Shown here: in pieces, positions 5,378-10,850 of the stretch
Numbering within the stretch: the stretch's first letter is position 1
Layout: the number at the start of each line of letters is the position of its first letter
Assembly (NCBI GenBank): GCA_015486425.1
Contig: WFRQ01000301.1
Coordinates: 1-10,850, forward strand
Origin: Deltaproteobacteria bacterium
GTDB lineage: Bacteria; Desulfobacterota; Dissulfuribacteria; Dissulfuribacterales; QOAL01
Length of the DNA stretch: 10,850 nt
Direction of reading: 5' to 3'
The notes under the pieces: model-generated
The model's input: the letters and a program-made list of their open reading frames with translations, nothing else
Told to the model about the DNA's origin: nothing
Databases searched by the model: none
Program-made: the position numbers and the translations under genes

Positions 5378-6451
5378 TCATGAGGTAAACCCTTTAACAC
5401 GCATTACGTAAACACCTGTACACGCAATCAGGGCCATTACGACAAGCGGCGCAAGAAAGCCTGGAAGAGCTCCTGATTTGCCCATTGTCATGGCCACGTT
5501 CCATATTACCCATGTGGAAAGTCCTATTGCCATGCCGAGACCGAAACTCATTGAAAGTGCGCCCTTGATACGGGAGATTGTGAGTGGAAGGCCCACCATG
5601 AGAAGGAGGACAGAGAGGAAGGGATAGAGTATTTCACCCCAGAGCCTGGTTTCAAGTTCACTGCAGGGAAGCCCTGCCATGCGCATGTGGTGAACCGTGA
5701 CTGCAAGGGTTACGATATCCATCTGGTCCGCAGGTTTCTTGACTGCAATAAAGTCTTGAGGGGAGGCAGGAAGCTGTCTTTGTATGGTCTGAAAGAAGCG
5801 GGTCTGGGTGTCTCTGCCATCAACCGTTACGCCATCTGAAAAAAACCATTTCCCTCTTTTAAATTCTGCCTGTTTTGCCGCAATTATCTCACTGAGTGAG
5901 TAATCGGAATTAAAAAAATACCAGTGGACATCCTTCAGGATTGTGGCATCAGGAGTGATTACCTCTGCCTTCAGGATGTTGTCAGGCCCTCTGAAAAAGA
6001 GTCTGCTTCCAATGAGTGTGCCTCCAGTTCCGGAATCTCCGGTGACTGATGCCTTGATGCCTGCGGCCCGGCTGTTGGCCTGAGGAATTAAAAACGCATA
6101 CATGCAGAGCAGCAGGAATGAGAGTATGGCGGAAGTGATGAAAAAAGGCCTTCCAATGGTGCGGGGAGAGATGCCCGATGACCTCAGGGCAAGCATTTCC
6201 ATATTCTTTGTGATGAGCATTGTGCTCAGGAGCGCCGCGAGGAGAATTGCAAGCGGCGCCAGTTCGTAAACAAGCCCAGGGATCAGCAGGACGAAGTACA
6301 GGATGGTGTCCCATGCAGAGGCTCCGGCATCAAGGAATTCATCCACGTTCTCTATAAAGTGTACCAGCAGGTAGATGCCGGTGAGCCCTGGAATGGTAAT
6401 GCAGAGCATCACGCAGAACAGGCGCGTGAGATATCGGTTCAGTATGGTCAC
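5378..6451 (-). CDS. lptG: LptG-type LPS export ABC permease subunit
   Basis: This 357-residue YjgP/YjgQ-family inner-membrane protein partners with LptF and the ATPase LptB2 to extract lipopolysaccharide from the inner membrane and push it to the LptC/LptA bridge. Hydrophobic segments fall at about 11-33, 47-80, 101-123, 273-291, 298-320 and 328-350. Between the third and fourth lies a periplasmic beta-jellyroll (about 130-255). The cytoplasmic coupling helix is NMEMLALRSSGISPRTIG (83-100), the part that contacts LptB. The start is GTG at 6451, three bases after the lptF stop, so translation is likely coupled. The purine-rich AAGGGGG lies rather far upstream. LptF and LptG are told apart here by order, by the MTILNRYLTR start and by the FIENVDEF motif. 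No lptB, lptA or lptC is in the window. Confidence 0.9.
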   Translation of the reverse strand: MTILNRYLTRLFCVMLCITIPGLTGIYLLVHFIENVDEFLDAGASAWDTILYFVLLIPGLVYELAPLAILLAALLSTMLITKNMEMLALRSSGISPRTIGRPFFITSAILSFLLLCMYAFLIPQANSRAAGIKASVTGDSGTGGTLIGSRLFFRGPDNILKAEVITPDATILKDVHWYFFNSDYSLSEIIAAKQAEFKRGKWFFSDGVTVDGRDTQTRFFQTIQRQLPASPQDFIAVKKPADQMDIVTLAVTVHHMRMAGLPCSELETRLWGEILYPFLSVLLLMVGLPLTISRIKGALSMSFGLGMAIGLSTWVIWNVAMTMGKSGALPGFLAPLVVMALIACTGVYVMRVKGFTS

Positions 6452-6454
6452 AGC

Positions 6455-7561
6455 CTATCTGCGTCCCCCTTCCATGGTAAAAAGTTTTCGCATAAGATAA
6501 AAAACTGCGGCAGCAGCCACGGCGTTTGGTATCCACATGGCTACTTCGGGACGAATCAGGCCGTTGCTGGCAATGTTTGCAGCAAGCTCCATTATCATGT
6601 AGTAGGAAAGGAAGGCAGCAAGCCCGATGGCAATACCGCCTGAAAGTCCGCTTCTTCCAAAAAGACATCCAAGTGGAACTGCAATCAGCCCCATTATCAG
6701 TACGCCGAAGGGAATTGCAAATCTTTTCTGAAACTCTATTTTGTAACTGATACGTTTCTCAGGAGGTGCTCCCCCTCTGTAGGCCATTGTGTAAAGTTCA
6801 TTCAGTCCCATCTCGCCGCGACTTCGCCTTCCTTCATCTCCTGGAAGCTGCATTTTCAGGACATATTCTCTGAACTGCAGAAAATCCATGGCACTGTTTT
6901 CCATGTTGAACACCGTCATGATGCCGTTATTCAGTATGAGCATTGCCTTCAGGCCTGTTTCATCAGGGGCAAGGCGGCCTCTTTCCGCAAGTATTTCATT
7001 TGCCATGCCGTTTTTTCTTTCGTCGCTGATAAAGACCCCCTGGAATTTTTTGTTATCATCACCGCTGTAATCCACATAGAAGGTAAGGCCCTTGACCGGA
7101 TTGAAGAATACACGTTGTGGAATCCCGCGGGCAAGTATCCTTTCAGTTATCTCCCGCAGGAAATTCCTGGAGGCTGTTTTTGATATGGGCACAACAATAA
7201 TTGATACCGCAAGGGCTGTTACCCATAGCAGGCTTGTTACTGCCACTACGGGAGTAAGTATCTGCCTGAAATCCACTCCGCAGCATATAAGTGCCATGAT
7301 CTCACTGTCCCGTGAAAGCCGCATAAAGGCCAGTAGATTCCCGAGAAGAACGGCAATTGGAATGGAAAATCCAAAGAATGAGGGAAGGATAATGGCAAGG
7401 AATCTCAGGAGTTCACCTGCGCTTATCCCTGCCATGAGAAGGGGCTGCAGCAGTACCATCATGCGGCCAAGCAGCATGAATGCACTGATGGCTGAAAAAG
7501 CCAGGATAAACGGCGGGAATATCTCCCTGATTATAAGAGTTGAAAGTACTCTGTTTCTCAT
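6455..7561 (-). CDS. lptF: LptF-type LPS export ABC permease subunit
   Basis: This 368-residue YjgP/YjgQ-family protein is the other half of the LptFG permease. It starts RNRVLSTLIIREIFPPF, a typical LptF N-terminus. Transmembrane segments are at about 15-40, 52-79, 103-125, 281-300, 306-328 and 340-358. The coupling helix LSRDSEIMALICCGVD lies at 82-97, and the periplasmic domain spans about 130-265. It is first in a two-gene operon with lptG, 3 bases apart. The ATG at 7561 lacks an obvious Shine-Dalgarno (upstream is CAATTCATTTA), so expression may rely on an AT-rich leader. The promoter should lie in the repeat-filled gap shared with divergent purL; no clear -35/-10 pair was found. Length is normal and no defects are visible. 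Confidence 0.9.
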   Translation of the reverse strand: MRNRVLSTLIIREIFPPFILAFSAISAFMLLGRMMVLLQPLLMAGISAGELLRFLAIILPSFFGFSIPIAVLLGNLLAFMRLSRDSEIMALICCGVDFRQILTPVVAVTSLLWVTALAVSIIVVPISKTASRNFLREITERILARGIPQRVFFNPVKGLTFYVDYSGDDNKKFQGVFISDERKNGMANEILAERGRLAPDETGLKAMLILNNGIMTVFNMENSAMDFLQFREYVLKMQLPGDEGRRSRGEMGLNELYTMAYRGGAPPEKRISYKIEFQKRFAIPFGVLIMGLIAVPLGCLFGRSGLSGGIAIGLAAFLSYYMIMELAANIASNGLIRPEVAMWIPNAVAAAAVFYLMRKLFTMEGGRR

Positions 7562-7774
7562 TAAATGAATTGCAAGTTGTCAGCAGACCCGACCGGCAAA
7601 TGCCAGGCAGTAGCTGTATGCACAGAATAGCACTATGATATCAAGAATACTGAATTCTGGAAGATGTTACCCTGAATAAAAAGATGATGCACGTGCAGTC
7701 TGCGGCTTTTTTTGCAAATTCACTTTTCCTGAAGTGTGAAATTTTGTATTGTCTTGTGCAGGCACGGCTCAACT

Positions 7775-7824
7775 CGTTCCCATGCTCCAGCGTGGGAACG
7801 GTGCTGTTGGAAGCTCCAGCTTCC
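7775..7824. repeat. Tandem hairpin pair with CTCC apex, 3' copy
   Basis: The first hairpin (7775-7800) starts CGTTCCCA and ends TGGGAACG, with 12 pairs including one T-G and a CC tip inside GCTCCAGC. The second (7809-7824) is GGAAGCT-CC-AGCTTCC, perfectly paired on paper with a CC tip. Architecture and spacing match 158-206 although the first stem has different sequence. The CGTTCCCA..TGGGAACG form is one I recall as dispersed in many environmental bacterial genomes. Confidence 0.8.
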
Positions 7825-7830
7825 CTTGCG

Positions 7831-7900
7831 CTCATACAATGTCGCAAATACCAAGAGCGTATTTTCATTGTTCGTTGTGTCCGCACCTGGAATGGCGGTT
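7831..7900 (+). repeat. 70-bp direct repeat, copy a
   Basis: It runs from CTCATACAATG to GGAATGGCGGTT and matches 7991-8060 at 65 of 70 positions without gaps. All five differences are transitions. It lies directly after the hairpin pair. There is no plausible reading frame conserved as protein. Confidence 0.85.
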
Positions 7901-7911
7901 TGTCCGAAAAT

Positions 7912-7939
7912 AGTTCAAAGTTGAAAGCTCAAGGCTGAA
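7912..7939 (+). repeat. Heptamer array B: four tandem units
   Basis: AGTTCAA (7912-7918), AGTTGAA (7919-7925), AGCTCAA (7926-7932) and GGCTGAA (7933-7939) abut, in the same unit order as array A at 107-134 (24 of 28 or better identity by unit comparison). This is period-7 non-coding sequence of unknown function. Confidence 0.7.
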
Positions 7940-7966
7940 AGTCTTAAAAGACACAAAAGCTGAACC

Positions 7967-7991
7967 GCAAAAAACGCTAAGGTTTTTTTGC
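7967..7991 (+). other. A/T-rich stem-loop within the purL upstream gap
   Basis: GCAAAAAAC (7967-7975) pairs with GGTTTTTTTGC (7981-7991) with one bulged T around a short loop. The preceding CTGAACCGC and following motifs resemble a dispersed non-coding AACCGCAAAGACGC-type repeat I recall from environmental genomes. A terminator role is unlikely, since the T-run is inside the stem. Confidence 0.4.
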
Positions 7992-8060
7992 TCATGCAAT
8001 GTCGCAAACACCAAGAGCGTATTTTCATTGTTCGTTGCGTCCGCGCCTGGAATGGTGGTT
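7991..8060 (+). repeat. 70-bp direct repeat, copy b
   Basis: It runs from CTCATGCAATG to GGAATGGTGGTT, exactly 160 bases downstream of copy a, with five transition differences only. It is preceded by a stem-loop instead of the CTCC hairpin pair, so the similarity has sharp boundaries. Confidence 0.85.
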
Positions 8061-8111
8061 ACGGTGAAATCGCACTGACTTTATTATGACCGTTCAATTT
8101 AACGTGAAAAT

Positions 8112-8168
8112 GGCTCAAAGTAAAAAAAGCCATGTTTGCTTTCAGCTTCCGACTTTGAGCTTTGAGCT
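8112..8168. repeat. Shared block plus inverted heptamer array C
   Basis: 8112-8140 is near-identical to 128-157 (one substitution, one deleted base). It is followed by a heptamer array on the minus strand: AGCTCAA (8168-8162), AGCTCAA (8161-8155), a degenerate AGTCGGA (8154-8148) and AGCTGAA (8147-8141). GCTCAAAGT (8113-8121) and ACTTTGAGC (8152-8160) form a perfect 9-bp inverted pair, so this stretch can fold into a stem about 80 bases before the purL start. Confidence 0.7.
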
Positions 8169-8211
8169 AACTTTCATGTCAGGGGGTGACAAACCCCATG
8201 TCATGAAAGTT
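8169..8211. promoter_or_regulatory. Long hairpin in the purL leader
   Basis: This is a 43-base imperfect palindrome with one symmetry centre. Ten pairs (AACTTTCATG, 8169-8178, against CATGAAAGTT, 8202-8211), then a T-T mismatch, CA/TG, a G-A mismatch and GGGG/CCCC close a 7-base TGACAAA loop. It ends 27 bases before the purL ribosome binding site. It could be a leader RNA structure, a protein-binding palindrome or another dispersed repeat. There is no T-run after it and no match I recognise to a purine riboswitch core. Confidence 0.65.
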
Positions 8212-8249
8212 TAGGCATGATGTAAAACAGCAGTAATCGGAGAATATAA

Positions 8250-10850
8250 ATGGCTCACAGAATAGAAGTTGCCCTTAAACCCGGCCTGAAAGATGCTCAT
8301 GGCCTTAAAACAGCAAAGCGGGCTGTCAGTGATCTTGGCCTGCAGGTTGATGAGTGCCGGGTAATCCATGTTTATCTTGTTGATACCAGCCTTTCCAATG
8401 AGCATCTTGAGGAATTTGCCAGGGGGCCATGTTCAGACCCTGTGATAAACATGGTATCTGTGGATGCACCCCAGGCCCTGGAGCTTGCAGGCTCACATGG
8501 GTTTTCCTTTGACTGGGTCATAGAGGTGGGATTCAGACCCGGTGTTACTGACAACGAAGGGCGTGTGGCCGCGCAGGCACTTGAACTCATACTTGGCGGC
8601 CGTCTGCCTGATGGCGACAGTGTTTACACCTCCCTTCAGTACTGCATTAAGGGTAATCTCAATGCATCTGATGCGGAAATGCTGGCAAAGGGTCTGCTGG
8701 CAAATGATCTGATTCAGCACATAACAGTGCTTCCTGCCGCAGAGCTTGCCGCAGAATGGGAAAAGGGTGCGCAGAGCCGCCTTTCTGTGGTTCCCAAGGT
8801 GACAGACACCTCTGAGGTGAGCGTAGAGGAGATAGACCTGGTGCCAATGTCAGATCAGGAACTGCTGAGGCTTTCAAGGGAGCGGGTGCTGGTGCTTAAT
8901 CTCGAGGAGATGCACATTCTCAGGGATCACATAACGAGGCCGGATATAGTGGCAGAGCGCGAAAAACACGGGCTTTCAGCACGTTACACCGACGTGGAGC
9001 TTGAGGCCCTTGCTCAGACCTGGTCAGAGCACTGCAAGCACAAGATATTTAATGCGCGCATACGTTACGTTGATGAGAACGGCAATGAAGAGGAGGTGAA
9101 CAGCCTCTTTGATTCCTGCATAAGAAAGAGCACAGCGGAGATCAGGGAGCGTCTTGGTGACAATGACTGGTGTCGTTCAGTGTTCAAGGATAACGCAGGG
9201 GTTATTGCCTTTAATGAGCACTATGACGTGGCCTTCAAGGTTGAGACACATAACAGTCCATCTGCCCTTGATCCTTACGGCGGCGCACTTACCGGCATTG
9301 TAGGTGTAAACCGTGATCCGTTCGGCACCGGCATGGGGGCAAAGCTCAGTTTCAATACTGATGTTTTCTGTTTCGGCCCTCCTGATTATGAGGGGGATAT
9401 CCCCGAGGGGCTCCTGCATCCCAAGCGGATTTTTGAAGGGGTGCGTGAGGGAGTTGAGCACGGAGGAAATCAGAGTGGTATCCCCACTGTAAATGGTTCC
9501 ATACTATTTGATGAAAGATATCTGGGAAAACCCCTGGTATTCTGCGGAACCGGCGGCATAATTCCAAAAGAGGTATGCGGGCATCCAGGCCATGAGAAAA
9601 AGGCAAGGCCGGGAGATGCAATTGTCATGTGCGGCGGCAGGATCGGAAAGGACGGAATCCACGGCGCCACCTTTTCCTCCGAAGAGCTTCACGAGGGCTC
9701 TCCTGCCACGGCTGTTCAGATTGGAGACCCCATTACCCAGAAGAAGATGACAGACTTTCTTCTCAGGGCAAGGGACCTCTGCCTCTACAATTCAATCACC
9801 GATAACGGCGCAGGCGGCCTCTCATCGTCTGTGGGCGAGATGGCCGAGGAGTCAGGCGGCTTTGAGCTGCACCTTGACAGGGCGCCTCTCAAGTATGCAG
9901 GGCTTCAGCCCTGGGAGATACTGGTGTCAGAGGCCCAGGAGAGGATGACTGTGGCAGTTCCACAGGACAGGCTTGATGAGTTCATGGCGCTTTCCCGCCG
10001 TATGGATGTTGAATCCACTGTGCTTGGCACATTTACTGACTCAGGGATATATCACTGCCTGTACAATGGCAAAACAGTGGCATATCTTGACATGGATTTT
10101 ATTCATAACGGGGTACCGCAGTTGCGCCTTGAGGCCAGGTGGGAGCCTCCAGCCCATGATGAACCTGAATTTACAGAGCCTTCTGACCTTGGGCGCGAGC
10201 TTAAAATCCTGCTTGGCAGGCATAATATATGCAGCAAGGAGTATGTGGTGCGCCAGTATGACCACGAGGTTCAGGGTGGAAGCGTAGTAAAGCCGCTCAC
10301 AGGCGCTCAGGATGACGGCCCGAGTGATGCCGCTGTTATCAGGCCTGACCTTGAGTCATTCCAGGGGCTGGTGGTCTCTCATGGAATATGCCCGCGCTAC
10401 AGTGATATTGACACGTATCACATGGTGTGCTGCGCTGTGGACGAGGCAGTTCGAAATGCCGTTGCAGTTGGCGGCAGCCTGAACATCATGGCAGGTCTTG
10501 ACAACTTCTGCTGGTGCGATCCTGTGCAGTCTGAAAAGACACCTGACGGTCACTACAAGCTGGCCCAGCTTGTCCGGGCAAACAGGGCCCTTTACGATAT
10601 CTGCACCTGCTACGGTGTTCCCCCGATTTCGGGCAAGGACAGCATGAAGAACGATGCCACCATTGGAGGTGTCAAGATTTCCATTCCTCCTACATTGCTG
10701 TTTTCCGTGGTTGGCAGGATAGAAGATGTGCGCCGCGCCGTAACAATGGATGCCAAGGCGTCGGGGGACATGGTTTATGTGCTTGGTAAGACCAGGCCGG
10801 AGCTTGGCGCCTCTGAGTATTTTGCAGACAAGGGTTATGTAGGTAATGCC
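8250..10850 (+). CDS. purL: Phosphoribosylformylglycinamidine synthase, PurSL type (partial)
   Basis: This enzyme uses ATP and glutamine-derived ammonia to turn FGAR into FGAM, the fourth step of purine synthesis, in the cytoplasm. The frame is open for 867 codons to the window edge. Residues 1-170 hold two PurS-like repeats: IEVALKPGLKDAHGLKTAKR (5-24) aligns with IEVGFRPGVTDNEGRVAAQA (91-110). PurL motifs follow: TWSEHCKHK (257-265), VETHNSPSALDPYGGA (331-346), GVNRDPFGTGMGAK (352-365), SGIPTVNGS (409-417), IGDPITQKK (491-499), ITDNGAGGLSSSVGEM (516-531), GGSVVKPLTG (676-685), NFCWCDP (752-758) and ISGKDSMKND (793-802). GGAG (8239-8242) sits 7 bases before the ATG. The PurSL form usually ends near 990-1000 residues with PurQ separate, so roughly 130 residues may be missing here. 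No frameshift is visible. Confidence 0.95.
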   Translation, partial: MAHRIEVALKPGLKDAHGLKTAKRAVSDLGLQVDECRVIHVYLVDTSLSNEHLEEFARGPCSDPVINMVSVDAPQALELAGSHGFSFDWVIEVGFRPGVTDNEGRVAAQALELILGGRLPDGDSVYTSLQYCIKGNLNASDAEMLAKGLLANDLIQHITVLPAAELAAEWEKGAQSRLSVVPKVTDTSEVSVEEIDLVPMSDQELLRLSRERVLVLNLEEMHILRDHITRPDIVAEREKHGLSARYTDVELEALAQTWSEHCKHKIFNARIRYVDENGNEEEVNSLFDSCIRKSTAEIRERLGDNDWCRSVFKDNAGVIAFNEHYDVAFKVETHNSPSALDPYGGALTGIVGVNRDPFGTGMGAKLSFNTDVFCFGPPDYEGDIPEGLLHPKRIFEGVREGVEHGGNQSGIPTVNGSILFDERYLGKPLVFCGTGGIIPKEVCGHPGHEKKARPGDAIVMCGGRIGKDGIHGATFSSEELHEGSPATAVQIGDPITQKKMTDFLLRARDLCLYNSITDNGAGGLSSSVGEMAEESGGFELHLDRAPLKYAGLQPWEILVSEAQERMTVAVPQDRLDEFMALSRRMDVESTVLGTFTDSGIYHCLYNGKTVAYLDMDFIHNGVPQLRLEARWEPPAHDEPEFTEPSDLGRELKILLGRHNICSKEYVVRQYDHEVQGGSVVKPLTGAQDDGPSDAAVIRPDLESFQGLVVSHGICPRYSDIDTYHMVCCAVDEAVRNAVAVGGSLNIMAGLDNFCWCDPVQSEKTPDGHYKLAQLVRANRALYDICTCYGVPPISGKDSMKNDATIGGVKISIPPTLLFSVVGRIEDVRRAVTMDAKASGDMVYVLGKTRPELGASEYFADKGYVGNA

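Larger units (their letters stand above)
7562..8249. other. 688-bp divergent gap between lptF and purL, built from repeats
   Basis: No gene is supported. In order it holds: AT-rich leader sequence of lptF; the palindrome GCACGTGC (7689-7696); a hairpin pair (7775-7824); 70-bp repeat a (7831-7900); heptamer array B (7912-7939); an A/T-rich stem-loop (7967-7991); 70-bp repeat b (7991-8060); the block shared with 128-157 (8112-8140); heptamer array C, inverted (8141-8168); and a long hairpin (8169-8211) just before the purL ribosome binding site. Promoters for both lptFG and purL must lie here, but neither is obvious. Confidence 0.7.

Noticed and set aside
7092..7568. 158-residue plus-strand open frame antisense to lptF
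   Set aside because: It is a shadow of the well-supported lptF coding strand, with no family features and no ribosome binding site.
7590..7606. Sigma-54-like promoter for lptF (TGGCATTTGCCGG on the minus strand)
   Set aside because: The GG and GC elements are too close together: 2 bases separate the TGGC and TTGC boxes, where the sigma-54 consensus needs about 6.
7695..7713. Intrinsic terminator before the T-run at 7707-7713
   Set aside because: Only a 3-bp GCA/TGC stem with a 3-base loop can form before the T-run, too weak to be credible.
7831..8060. CRISPR array suggested by repeats and palindromes
   Set aside because: There are only two 70-bp copies at 160-bp spacing, with structured intervening DNA, no series of equal repeats and spacers, and no cas genes.
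8211..8877. Several minus-strand frames opposite purL
   Set aside because: They overlap the strongly supported purL coding strand and have no recognisable domains.

Overview
The window looks like a stretch of a moderate-GC proteobacterial chromosome, most likely from a sulfate-reducing deltaproteobacterium (Desulfobacterota). I infer this from three things: a PurL with a PurS-like N-terminal fusion, a CarD/CdnL regulator next to an LptF-LptG pair, and intergenic gaps packed with palindromes of the kind I recall from those genomes. No rRNA or species marker is present, so the taxon is an inference.

Layout: (1) 1-65 is the 3' tail of an unidentified plus-strand gene. (2) 66-1303 holds a repeat-rich gap, an intact VapB-type antitoxin (365-622), a VapC toxin broken after about 35 residues (613-735), a probable foreign junction and a 109-bp palindromic element (941-1049). 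(3) 1304-2752 is an AT-rich AAA+ ATPase of the DUF4143 type. It is followed by a short, tentative Calx-beta-like remnant and a second copy of the palindromic element (2995-3105) in the opposite orientation. (4) 3278-7561 is a minus-strand housekeeping block. It runs lptF (7561 to 6455), lptG (6451 to 5378), a 416-bp gap with a decayed third copy of the element, carD (4961 to 4422) with a good intrinsic terminator, then an RluD-family pseudouridine synthase (4219 to 3278). (5) 7562-8249 is a 688-bp divergent gap made largely of repeats: paired CTCC-loop hairpins, two 70-bp direct repeats, two heptamer arrays and a long hairpin next to the purL ribosome binding site. (6) 8250 to the window end is purL, open at the edge after 867 codons.

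The housekeeping genes are conventional: lipopolysaccharide export (LptFG), a transcription factor that stabilises RNA polymerase at rRNA-type promoters (CarD/CdnL), rRNA modification (RluD type) and purine synthesis (PurL). The unusual content lies between them. The gaps carry several separate families of small repeats, some shared between gaps thousands of bases apart. The segment from the dead vapC to rluD looks like an island of acquired and decaying sequence. I see no CRISPR array, tRNA, rRNA or intact transposase. The most promising leads are the ~110-bp palindromic element flanking the ATPase, and the repeat-built leader region of purL.
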